DNA of 64,000 nt from Trochalopteron elliotii (lineage: Eukaryota; Chordata; Aves; Passeriformes; Leiothrichidae), in contig JANPWX010000076.1 in the NCBI GenBank assembly GCA_024734555.1, positions 1,566,689 to 1,630,688 of the forward strand. The letters run 5' to 3'. Both the position numbers and the translations under genes were made by a program. Each line of letters starts with the position of its first letter. Positions within the stretch are counted from its first letter, which is position 1. The notes beneath the pieces were generated by a model, which was given only the letters and a program-made list of their open reading frames with translations, did no database searches and was not told where the DNA came from. Below, one piece after another: positions 36,797 through 48,141 of this stretch.

Positions 36797-39700
36797 TATG
36801 TCAGGGATGAGTGGGTCTTCTTTTACTGTATTTAGGGCTTATCCCAGGGAGGGAAAGCATATCCCTTTTGGCGCAGAAAATTGTGACTCCTCCTTGGACT
36901 TACTCTGTTTCACAGATTTGGCCAAAACTTTGAGTAAGGACTGAGATTTCTATGATGATTTTCATATTAGCACTCAAAAAAGTTTCAGAAACAAGTTTTG
37001 TCTGTACCTTCTGTTAGTCTTGATTCAGAAACTGACAGCAGGCCAGAGGCACTCACATTATAGTTCATCAATAATGCTACAGACAGCTTAAACAATAAAA
37101 TGGGTACTTAACAGTACCCATTGGTAACCCTTTAAATCACAATGATGTACATAATGTAGCTGTCAATCCTCTAAACTATTATGGAATTGTAAACTACATG
37201 GTAAGCAGTCATATGCATCTTTTCCATAAATACAAAAGTATCAGATCTGAACTTGCTTATACATGTAGACATTTTAAAGTTTTTTAGGTATTTACTTAGC
37301 ACCAAACTCTGCTTTAAAAAAACAAAGTATGTATGATAAATATGTATTAATAGTATGTCTGAAACTGCAATACTGATGGTAAATGTACACAACTGCAGCT
37401 TCAATGGATACTTGCAGCACTCTAGTGGCCATTCTTCATAAATGCAACACAAAAGGCTGGAAACTTGGAGGAAAAAACCACACCCTAACAACAAAAATTA
37501 AAGGGCAATAGGCATGAAAATTCTGAAAATGAGCAATAACACACTGTGTGTACCTAATTAAATTTATTCAAGCAAACCTGTTTTAATTTAACAACATCCT
37601 TGCTTTGCATTAGAAATGTAAAGAAATTAGTTTGGAGTGGAACACATTATAGTTTGTGGTCACTCTATCTTTTGGTGTACTAGCTCGCTGGTTCAAGGAA
37701 GCTTAATTAGTGGGAGCTTTGCATAACTCACTTTTCCTTCATCCCACTGAATGTAGGAGGGAAATAATGGGCACAGTGCATCTGCATTAGTCAATATATA
37801 TGTGATGAGAAGAATATATAATATACAGCTCTGATCAACAGAGTTACTGCATGTAAATGTGCTACTACTTAGTTGTAAGCAATACGTTACTGTGCTAACA
37901 TAATGTAAAATGTGTGTGACAGGAGGGGATTTGTTTTAATGACTTCAGACACCCTCTCCAATTTTAATTTCTAAATCCAGCTATAGATGCAGCATTTGTG
38001 TTCAAATTTGTGTATATATTTAAAAATATTTTTGCTTCCTCCCTTTACTTCGTTTTTCTCTCTCTCCTAGGAACTTTGGACTACAGAAAATACAGTGTAA
38101 TCAAGGCTTGAAAAATCCTAAGAAAAAGGCATGTTCCCTTCAGCAAATGTCATCATGTCTGCAAAGGTCAGACTTTTATTTAAAAACATAGTTTTGCCTC
38201 TTCCAGTTGTGATGATAATTGTCTAAAATATGAATTAAGTGGCGAGAAAACTGTCTGCCTAAAAGAGCTCAGACACCTCCCCAGCCTCTGTGGCTACTTG
38301 GATGCGTCAGCTTTTGCTGATGTTCTTGCAAACCCTCCAGTCAGTCCTGAAAACCAAAAGGTCATTTCCACTCCTGGGAGTCCCTGAGCATTGTGCACAC
38401 AGGCAGAGAAGCATTTCCTCCTGGGAGAAGCACACAAACATTGCTGCCTGCCAGGCAAGCACACCCTAGCAAAGAGCTCGTGTCACTATGCTGGCAGCAA
38501 GCCAAGAAGAGAGGGAAAAACAGAGAGGGATTTCTTCAATTTTTTAGCAGTTAGAGGAAAGGCTGATGGTCCTCACTTGCCAAAAAGGCATTGTGAGATC
38601 TCAGAGAATTCAGATTTTTTACATTCTTTAGCACATAGATGTTTCACCTGTATTCATTTTCTCACCACTCTCTTTTCAGAGCATGAGAAAAGCTCAGAGA
38701 AGACTGTTGGTGCAAGACCCTTCCAGCATGTTTTGTTGAAAATATTTCTGCTTCAAAAACACCCCTCTTTGAGATCAGTAACGAAGAAAAAGGTTTCTAT
38801 AATTTAAAATTACATATCAAATATGAAAAAAGTAACAAATGCAACTCTGAGAAACATAAATTCCTTGTTTGACGGCCTGTCATTTTGTTGAAGAAAATGA
38901 TAGCACCTACCAAGGAAAAAATCCGGTAGAGATGTAAATACTTTATATATTATTTATATGTTCTTGTTATTTTGTCTTTGAAAATTCCCTGAAGTATAAA
39001 CTTTCTCTGTGTGGCAGGAAGTGCAATACCAGCTGTATCCATACCAATATTTTATCCTTATGTAGGAGGAAGACATGTTTCTGAAATACACTTTTTCTTG
39101 TGTGCTGTATCTTGTTTCATACATTTTGATTCTGTTCATTTAGGGGTAGTAATCTTTTGGGCTGCAATTTCTACAAAAAGAAAAGAAGCTAGATTTTTCA
39201 CCTGGTACTGGAATTCAATCCCACACCATAACCCAATGGAAATACAACAGCATCTACCTAGACAGGTAATCATGGTCAAAGTACAGTCTTGTTACCAGAA
39301 AATTTTTCTCCCCATATTACAAAGGTTACTTTTGTAAACTGATCCACAGGATAGATTTAAGTTTCCATTTGCATTCACAAATCTGCCATGTGTGACAAGC
39401 CATGGCTCACTAAGTGTATTATCACAGCTAAAGCATAGCTCATTTCCCTGGATACTTCTGCAATTTCCATACCTGTTTTCACAGGGCTGCAGAAGATGCC
39501 AATGAGTGTAGTGGGTGACAAGCCAAACTAATGCCTCCACTTGTCCCACCCTCTCTGCACCTGGCCCATGCTTGACCACCTTTGGATCATGAAATGATCA
39601 AGGGCACTGAGCAGTGAGTGACCCTTATTTGCAGGGGGAGCTTGAAGGCAGCATCACCCAGGGAGCCTCTGATCCTGATACTTCCTCTCAGAACAGCACC

Positions 39701-41006
39701 TCAGACTATTGTATACTGAAGCAGAAGGAAACAATATGTTTTTGGGTTTTTTTTTAAATTTCAGGCTTTGATCTATAAACAGATCTGATTTTAAGAGAGA
39801 AGTATTCTGCTAAAATTCAACTCCCTAACCAGCAGAACTATCAGACCAAAGTTAACCCACAATACCATTCCACACCAGGGCTCAGACAAAATTTTCTTTG
39901 ATACTACAAAACATAAAGACTAGAGATTGCTGACCAAGCTTACTTCTTTAAAAGAAACATCATTTATATGAAATAAAATTTGACTTGTGGTCCAGTACTG
40001 AAGAATTTATTGTTGTTGGTTTTCTGTTTAATTTATATCATTTAAACAGGCAAAGTACATATCATTTTAGTTACTGCAATGCCCATTTCAGATATAAAGT
40101 TGAGTGCAATGAATCATTTTCCTTAAAGCCTGTTTTCAATGCAGAGATGGAGACTGACATTTGCTGCAGAGCTGACTGAGAAGTTCTGTAGACAGCTTCA
40201 GAAATTTAGCTTCTGTGTTGGCAAGGTCAATGGTTAGTGCTGATGCTGGTCAATGGTCCTCAAAGTTCCTAATGCCTAGGTGATTGAAATGTTAACTAGC
40301 TCTTGTCAAAAGGGAAAAGAAAGAAAAGGTCTGGAACATGATCTACTGCATCTATCAACCTAACATCTTGGTCACTTTGAGTTTGGCACCTACATGAAAG
40401 TGTTTATCGTTTCATCAAAGATTTCATCAATCATTTTAATGGGGGCATTCAAACAGAAATCAAGTTTTTGAGATGCCTGCTTAAATGTTCTCTTAGTTGC
40501 TAATGTTGACATGGACATTCTTATATTAAATATTGGTCTTGGTCATAAAAGTGAAACAGATATGTAATGGGATATTTTCACAGAAGAAGTGATTGAATTA
40601 ATTAATGAATATAATCCAAGATAATTATTTTTGTAAAATGTTCATTAATAATGACTGAAAAATGAATGATAATCAAGCATCAAGAGGGACTTTTCAGGAT
40701 ACTAGCTTTGTTATAGTTGGAATGAGCATAATTAAACTTGAAGCTGGAAAGCACATATGTCCTATACAATCCTAAGCTCCCTCTACTGAAAGGAAATAAA
40801 CACTTCTGGCATTACATTAATTTCATAGTAAAATTATTTTTTTACTGTGCTATTTTACAGGACAGTACCATGATTTTATCATGATTTGATAATTAGCAGA
40901 AGTTTTATTTATTTAATTGGGTTATTTAGATATTTTATTGTTTTTTTACTTTGAATGCAACAGATGTAATTAGACTTCGAGTATGCCTCCTGATTGTTGG
41001 AAATGG
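36797..41006. other. Unique AT-rich noncoding DNA
   Basis: No gene is established. It contains a perfect 10-bp hairpin at 37099-37122 and one exon-like candidate at 38071-38166 that follows a strong polypyrimidine tract. Open frames at 38391-38807 (138 codons) and 39011-39337 (108 codons) show no known domain. The stretch 39360-39680 is slightly GC-richer and unrecognised. Confidence 0.5.
37099..37122. repeat. Perfect 10-bp inverted repeat with 4-base loop
   Basis: Arms AATGGGTACT and AGTACCCATT are exact complements around TAAC. It is small enough to be chance in a 64-kb window, though it is a clean stem-loop. Confidence 0.8.
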
Positions 41007-41502
41007 TTCATTGTCCTAGGGTGACTATGATACCTGTATCCCCAAATTGTCTGTTCTGTGTTCTGTACCTTTAATACTGGTTCTGAGAGTGAGCAGGGAA
41101 AGAAGAAGCGGGCAGTTTGTTTTGAGAAACAGTGTTCACTCCTCAGGATCTGCTCTCATCCTTGGGACTGTGTGGTTTGTTTCGTCGGATGCACGGAGGG
41201 CAGCCAGAGAGAGAGGTTTTTTTCCCCTTTTTGTTAGCCTAGCTAGCTGAGGCAAAGAAGCTTTCCTGCTTCCCTGGACTGTTTTTCCTTTTTTTTTTTC
41301 TTGGCACCGTTTAAATCTGCTCTGGACTGAAAAAACCCAGAGGAGCACCGGGATCTTGTGCCCGTGGCCCACCGGGCCGGGACTCGGCATTTTCCAGCAC
41401 CGAAGGGACTGATAAGCAGACTGAGGGAGCTGAGTTAACTCCTGGCACAGACTCTCAGTTTTGCCATCTCTCTTCACAACAGCGAGAGGTTTTATTGTTT
41501 CA

Positions 41503-41521
41503 TATTATTATTATTATTATT
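41503..41521 (+). repeat. (TTA)n microsatellite inside the LTR
   Basis: About six TTA units lie between the U3-like part and the polyadenylation signal of the 41012-41689 LTR. Confidence 0.9.
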
Positions 41522-41554
41522 CATTCTTTGTACTTGTGGGCATTTTGTTTGTTA

Positions 41555-41560
41555 AATAAA
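41555..41560 (+). promoter_or_regulatory. Polyadenylation signal of the 41012-41689 LTR
   Basis: AATAAA followed about 10-20 bases later by a T-rich stretch, as expected near the R/U5 boundary of a retroviral LTR. Confidence 0.75.
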
Positions 41561-41694
41561 AAGTTTTTTCCACTTTTCTCTGAGAGAGTTCTTTTCCCGG
41601 ACCAGCTGGGGGGAGGGCCTGTTTGGATTTGCTTTCCAGAGGAACACCATTTCGGATGGTTCCTCCCAAATTTGCCCTAAACCAGGACATTCAT

Positions 41695-41931
41695 TTATGT
41701 CCACTTGTGGATTTGGGGGAGCTGATACATCTTACCAAATGTCAGCATTTACAGTGTGATCCACTGTATCTGAGCCAGTCATCTTTTGCATGCTTAAACC
41801 TAATCAGACAAATGAGTACTTTTTTGAGCATAGTTCATCTCATACTAAAGCAGTCAATTGAAAACTGATCAAGATGACTGTCACCCTGAAAGTGCTGACT
41901 TCACTGCTGTATTAAGAGTCAAGGGTGAATG

Positions 41932-41973
<42 letters not shown>

Positions 41974-43431
41974 TTATAAAGCTTGATGAATAAACCTATC
42001 CAGTGTGAAAATGGTAATCTGAGTAATGTAGATGTAATGTTAACCAATAGAGAATGTTATATTAAATAAAATATCAACTGTACAGCAACAGAAATAGTTC
42101 AGAAATAACAGTATAAATTAGATGACTTGGAAATTTAAAATAAGAAATATTTCTCATTTTTATTTATAAAAGAATTCCAATATCTGCTAATTATCTTATT
42201 TTAGTAATGTAAAAGGCTGTGGTTAAATGTTTGTTAGGATTTGGTTTTCATGTAATATTTATTGGAAAGAGTACTAATCAACTGTTAGTTCTATACAAAT
42301 ACGCAATATTTTCTGTGATAATATTCAAACCATGTATTGAGCTATATAGAGAAGGATGGATTGAGCTTAAAAATGTATTTGATTAGCCTGTCTTTAGCTG
42401 CATATGGTAACTTGAGAGCCCATATTTCCAAAGATGATAGATTTCTAACAGGTTGTTTAACACAATATATCTTATCCATATAATTAGGAAATTACCAAGA
42501 CAGTGATGTTTTAATCTTCCTTGTTGAAGGGCATGTATTACACAGTAATCTAAGAAAATGCATTTTCTTCAGTTGACCTTTCTTCATGCAAGTCAGGGCA
42601 GACATAATCTACACCATAATCTGTCTCACCATGTTCAAGTTATGAGAGCAGACATGAAGAGAGACAAAACAGGGTCTTTGTGAAGCTTGACAGTTTTATC
42701 TCCTTGTCACAAGCATAAAACTCATTGTCTTGATTGATTTATTTTTCTGCTAAATACTGCTAACTCATTTTGAACATATAATACACTTTCTTTTACACGT
42801 AAATAAAATATTGGAATATCTCCAAAGAACTTTCTTTTCAGGGTGAAGAGGATGTTTATGAAGGATGCAACATTTCTCACAGAAAGAGAAGAGTGCTCTT
42901 TGTCCCTCTTTTACAGAGGACATACTCTTGCATCCTAAAAAAAATCATCTTGCTTTTCTAAGCTGATACTTTCAAGCCTAAATGTATCATATTGTAATGA
43001 TATCTACTGAAAGCATACAGGCTTTCAACTCCATGAAATGTTACTAAGGTGTGTATCCTACATGTGAAGATAAAATATTAATTTTTCACAAACACTGTGG
43101 CAACATATACGGAATTGTGATATAAGAATGAAAGCCAAGATTTTTTAAAGTTACATCCTTAATGCAGACAGTTTTTAAAAGTTTGTGGTACTGTGAATAC
43201 CCACATTGTGTAGTGGTAATTCCTCAGGTAATCTCTGCATAGTAGAGGCAGTCAACTGATTTGAGATACTGAGCATTATCCCGTTCAAAATTCCATGAAT
43301 TATATATACATACTTTTTTAAACAATTTGTATGTGGGTGTCTATGCAACAAGACCAAAATGCTGGGAACCCAGAACAAACTGAGAAATCTGTTCCATTGC
43401 AAAATGCAAGCAGGGTGGATACTCAAAATGT
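41695..43431. other. Unique AT-rich noncoding DNA with a CA repeat
   Basis: No gene or transposon is recognised apart from the CA microsatellite listed separately. Confidence 0.55.
41935..41972 (+). repeat. (CA)19 microsatellite
   Basis: Nineteen uninterrupted CA units, the longest perfect dinucleotide repeat in the window and so a likely polymorphic marker. Confidence 0.97.
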
Positions 43432-43622
43432 TATAGGATAATTCAGGCTGCCAGGGACCTCAGCAGGTTTCTGCTTCAAGTCCTTCTTGAAGCAGGGACA
43501 ACATTATGCTCAGGTTGCATTGTTCAGGGCTTTATCCAGTTTGGTCTTGGAAGCCTCCACGCATGCACGCTGCACAACAGCTCCACTTCTGGACAGCTCT
43601 CATGGAAATGTTCCGTTATATC
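43432..43622 (-). mobile_element. CR1 LINE 3' fragment, old
   Basis: The plus strand reads TATAGGATAATTCAGGCTGC, then GGGACCTCAGCAGG, CTTGAAGCAGGGACAAC and GGGCTTTATCCAGT. This is the complement, in order, of a CR1 3' UTR ending in the octamer tail. The copy is heavily diverged and truncated on its 5' side. Confidence 0.82.
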
Positions 43623-45183
43623 TGCAATAAAAATGCACACCTTCAGTCAGTGGAGAGAGTATCAGTCCATCAGGCTTCAGGATGAGCTTTATCAGAGCAT
43701 CTGTTTTACTACAGTTATCTCCAGCTGCTTTTTTTCTTGTCGGCCATTTTATATCTCAGACATACATTGGGATTTGTGGAACATAAAAATGTTGTGGGTT
43801 TGAATATAAGTTGAATCCAGGTCTAGACAGGCTTAGCAAAATTTAGAATCCACACTGTCACAGATGCATCTGTTTCAGGTTTCAGCTGCAATGAACAAGT
43901 TTTATTTCATTGCTAGTCTTCTCAGCAGCCCATCAGAGTGGAGCAGATTTCTTTAACGGTTTTGGAATGCAAGAGAATATCATTTGACATCTGCAAATCT
44001 CAGAAACTAGGTAGTAGAAATTCTCCTTGGGAAGGTGGCATTTTGACAGTTTTGTACAGGTAGTTTTTTAATTAAATTTAAGAATATATAAATCTCTTCG
44101 GAAAAAAAGATAACATTCCTTTATTTTCCTTGAGAACTTGAAGAGTTAAACATATGTAGTCTTGTAATGGATGAAACACAATTTCACATTACACAAAATT
44201 TCAGAGACTTCAGAACACACAGATTTAATAATAAGTGAAAAGCCTTCTTATACCCATTGTTTTTTGAGACTATGTTAACTTTTCTTGGAAGTTGGGGGCT
44301 GTAAATGTGAGCTTTCAGAAAAAAAATTCCACTTTATTGAAACAAAATTTTATTAAAATCTCTCACCACTCTGATCAAAAGTAAAAAAGAAAAAAATAAA
44401 GAACCCTCAAACTCAGCAGTTTTCTATTTTTCAATAAAAAGCGGAAAGATAATGTCCTATTTCTGAATGGGGTATGATATTTTTTAGTTCAAAATCTTTA
44501 TCTGCAAGCTACTTTTAAACCTATTGATTACAGTAAGCTGATCCAAAGAAATAGTGGATATCTTATATTGAATGGAACAAGTCACAAGAAGAGACTGAAA
44601 GAAAATCCTCCTATGACATTCAATAGTGCTGTAATCAGATAATCAATGTAGAACATATTGCACTGACCATACTAGGAGATTTGAAACTCCATCACTGCTT
44701 TCAAGGACTTTATTTTAAATCTTGAGGTATTTATCTCTTTTATATTCACCAACATTTAACCTTTACCACTAAGAACCCCTTCATAGAGAGATACTTTCCC
44801 ATCAATGATATGAACACCAAAAATCTACTATCCAGTTGAAGTTATTTTGTTTAAAATACATTCATGAGAATTAATCTTAATATTGCCAGGAAATTTCACT
44901 CAATTTCCCACAACTAGATAAACCATCCTTCCACTAATATCCAAATTAATTTTTCCTACTTTTAAACTACGTTTTTATAACAAGGAAATTTCAAATTAAT
45001 GATCAGTGAATTTTATAATTTTATAATGTATGTTATAAAATTGTAAAGTTATATGTACCTGTAGAACTGAATCTATTACATGGTTTTCATATTTTAATTT
45101 CTTACTAAATATTTCTTTTTTTTTTTTTTCACTTTGTACTGGGAACATCATCAAAAGGCTTTTCTATTTCACTTGAAGTACAG
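43623..45183. other. Unique AT-rich noncoding DNA
   Basis: Nothing recognised beyond short A/T runs; a T run at about 45116-45129 precedes the next LTR. Confidence 0.55.
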
Positions 45184-45188
45184 TATAC

Positions 45189-46264
45189 TGTAGAGTGGTT
45201 TTTTGTGGCCAGCTTTTGGCATTGGGAAGGTCACAAGGGTGTCTTCTGTGAGAAGCTACCAGAAGCTTCCCCCATGTCCAAGAGAGCCAATGACAGCTGG
45301 CTCCAAGATTCACCCCCCACTGGTCATGGATGAGCCCAGCAGTGACAGTGGAGAAGCTCTGGGATAACATAGGCAAGGGAAAAAGTTACAGTGCAGAAGC
45401 AATTGCAGCCAATGAAGAGAGGGGTGAGAATATGTGTGAGGAACTACTCTGCAGGCACCAAGCTCAGTGAAGAAGCAGGGGGAGAAGGTGCTCCAGGTGC
45501 CAGAACAGGGATTCACTTGCAGCCCAGGGGGAACCCCATGGTGAAGCAGCTGTGCCCCTGCAGTCCCTGGAAGCCTGAGGTGCAGCAGGTGGGTGCCCAA
45601 AGGCTGTGATCCCGTGGGAAGCCTGCACTTGAACAGGCTCCTGGCAGGACCTGTGGCCCCATGGAGAGGAACCTGCTCTGGAGCAGGTTTGCTGGCAGCA
45701 CTTGTGACCCCATAGGGGATCCATGCTGGAGCAGGCTGTTCCTGAAGAACTGCACACCATGGAGGGGACTATGCTGGAGCATTTCAGGAAGAACTGCACC
45801 TTGTGGGCAGAACACACTTGGAAGAAGTTCATGGAGTGCTGACTCCCATGGGAGGGACTCCACTCTGGAGGAAGAGTGTGAGAAGTCCTTTCCCTGAGGA
45901 GGAAGGAGTGGCAGAGATAATAGGTGATGAAATGATCACAGCTCATCCTCCTGTGCTGCTGCACTGGGAGATGGTAGAGAATTATGAACTGCACTTGAGG
46001 CTGTGAACAAGGGATGGATAGGGGGAAGGTGTTTTTCAGATTTGGTTTTATTTGTCATTATTGTTCTCCCATTGATTATTCATAAATGAAAATAATTTCC
46101 GCAAATCAAGCTTGTTTTTGCTCAGACAGTAACTGGCGAGTGATCCCTCCCTGCTCTGATCTCAACCCATGAGCCTTATGTTACATTTTCTCTTTCCTGT
46201 CCAGTTGGGGTGGATAGAGCAGCTTTGGTGGGCACCTGCACCCAGCCAGTGTCAATCCACCACA
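45189..46264 (+). mobile_element. Endogenous retrovirus LTR, solo, sense on plus strand
   Basis: The element starts TGTAGAGTGGTTTTTTGTGG and ends AGTGTCAATCCACCACA. It is the reverse-oriented relative of the LTRs at 16605-17634 and 57766-59641. The middle (about 45480-45900) is an array of imperfect units with motifs such as TGGAGCAGG and GAAGAACTGCA. The right part has a U5-like TAACTGGCGAGTGATCCCTC and CTCAACCCATGAGCC. Flanks TATAC and ACTAC agree at only three of five positions, so the duplication has decayed or the edge is slightly off. The 176- and 116-codon minus-strand frames inside follow the repeat array and are not genes. Confidence 0.82.
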
Positions 46265-47832
46265 ACTACTTTTTTCTCCCAAGATGTCACAAATTATCTA
46301 CGTTGAAAATAAAATACATTTTCTTTACTATTGTTCAGTTGTTCAATTGTTCACTGTCATAAGGTCTGTCATACAAAAAATGGATGGTTTTAGGATATAT
46401 CATATAAAAGCAACTATGAAAAGTAAATTGCACTGAATTGCATTAATGCATGTGGAGATTCTCACTGCACTGCTACATAAAGAGCAAAGCAATCTGAATC
46501 AGAGACATAAACAACAAAATAAATAAATTTTCTAGGCATATTAAATATGAAATTTAATTTAAAAGAATAAATAAATATCCTTATTTTTCTTCTAGAGCCT
46601 ATATTTCTCAGATTTTTTTTTAAAGGGGCTGTTAAAAATTCAAATAGCCACCCAATTAGAATTTCAGAAGCATCTGGCTATTAAATTCCTAATTAGTTTC
46701 TATGAGATTTTGTAAATCCTACTACAGTTTTGTCTGCATCTTGAAGTGTCTGAATATGTTAAGAAACCTCAACTAAACTACTGCTTGCATTTATCAAGAA
46801 TAGAAAAGAGAAAAGCATTAAGTCTAAGTTTCTAATTAAAGTGTCAGAATGAGATATAACCAAGATATCTCAAGTAGTAAGATAACTCTAGCAGCAAAGA
46901 CTGCTCCTCTACCTAAACACTGTTGTGCCAAGTGTGTTTTTTTCCACTGGAGTCACAAATGCTGGCCCTTTGTGTGAATAAGCGTGGTCGAGTTAAAGTA
47001 CCTGCTGCCATCTTATTGCTGGTAATATGCAGTTTTCTGAGTGACTTGTGGGGTGCCAAAGCTTTTCTGTGATCCTGACAGAGTCTGTGATTGCTTGCTT
47101 CCCTGTAGACAAAAATTTGAGGGTGTAACAAAAGCCTCCCTTGGTACAATTTACAGAAAAAAAATGTTACCTAATATCAGCTAATGGATCTGTAGAAATG
47201 ATTACATACCCACAGTGTGGGGGCGCAATATATAAAAGAAACTTTATACATTATCACTACTGGCTTCTTGCTACTGCTAGATCAATTTTCTGAGCAGTCA
47301 ACAGCTAGCTTTATGACATGTTAGAGGGATGATAAAATGACTAAATGGTAGAAATGTGAATTAAGAGAGAGAATAATTCATTATTTGAAGTTGGCTTTAT
47401 AAAGATTAAATATTATATTACCCCTTCTTAAAGTAATTAAAATTTTATGTAAATTTGATGGATATTTTAATGTAGATCCCTGCTTTTCTAAGTGTGATTT
47501 GTTTGTGCAGTTTCAGTACCAATCTGGAAGAGATTATATTTGCTTTCTAGAAAAATTTCAGAATATATTAGCCAGAATTCTCTTCAATGTTAATATTATG
47601 AAAATGATAAATTATGTCAATAACATTAGAACTACTCATTCTACAGTGTTTTGCAAGTACTTTTCTAAATCTTGGCAAATCTAAATGTCCATATCTTTAC
47701 AAGACTTCACGTCTCTCTCATTTGATTAATAACTTGAGTACCGATGGCTTAGCCTAAATTTTGTGCATCTTTGTGCACTGACAACACATTTCCTCAGACA
47801 AATTCACATCATATATTCTCTCCTTACAGAAA
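46265..47832. other. Unique AT-rich noncoding DNA
   Basis: No gene, RNA gene or mobile element is recognised; the open frames are under 80 codons. Confidence 0.55.
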
Positions 47833-48141
47833 TGTTGCCCTAAGTTTTCTTGCCTGGTGAGTGTTTGCAATTTTGTAGTGGAGATTCTCACACAGCTTGA
47901 TGTAAACTATGTATATATTTAGAATTATCTACTTTGTTTACATATTTCTCCCCTGGGAGGAGAAATATGATTGATGGTGATGTTCACATATGAGGTCGGA
48001 GAGGTGGGAACCTGTGTAGCCAATCTTTTGCCTTCTGTAAAAAGTGTATATAAATGGAGTCAGAAATATTAAAATAGAACTTTCCTGCCTGACTTTCTAC
48101 TGTCTGCCTCATCCTTTGCGCGTCTGATATTGGGACACACA
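47833..48141 (+). mobile_element. Short solo LTR, copy 1 of a two-copy family in this window
   Basis: About 309 bp, starting TGTTGCCCTAAGTTTTC and ending TTGGGACACACA. It aligns along its length with the copy at 54154-54473. Promoter-like landmarks are visible: GCCAAT at 48019-48024 and TATATAAA at 48047-48054, followed by a degenerate polyadenylation region ATTAAAATAGAAC. Flanks CAGAAA (47827-47832) and CAAAAA (48140-48145) agree at five of six positions if the element ends at 48139. No retroviral coding sequence is attached. Confidence 0.82.
48019..48054 (+). promoter_or_regulatory. CCAAT and TATA boxes of the LTR
   Basis: A CCAAT motif (48019-48024) precedes a TATATAAA box (48047-48054) by about 23 bases, inside the U3-like part of the LTR. 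The TATA box is also present in the second copy at 54365. Confidence 0.6.

Larger units (their letters stand above)
41012..41689 (+). mobile_element. Solo LTR with 5-bp target-site duplication
   Basis: The element starts TGTCCTAGGGTGACTATG and ends AAACCAGGACA, so TGTCC and GGACA form short inverted termini typical of an LTR. It is flanked by the exact pentamer TTCAT at 41007-41011 and 41690-41694. Length is 678 bp. A polyadenylation signal AATAAA lies at 41555-41560 after a short TTA repeat (41503-41521), so sense is plus. A 5-bp duplication suits an ERVL-like element. Open frames inside on both strands (up to 113 codons) carry no retroviral domain. No internal retroviral DNA adjoins it. Confidence 0.93.
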
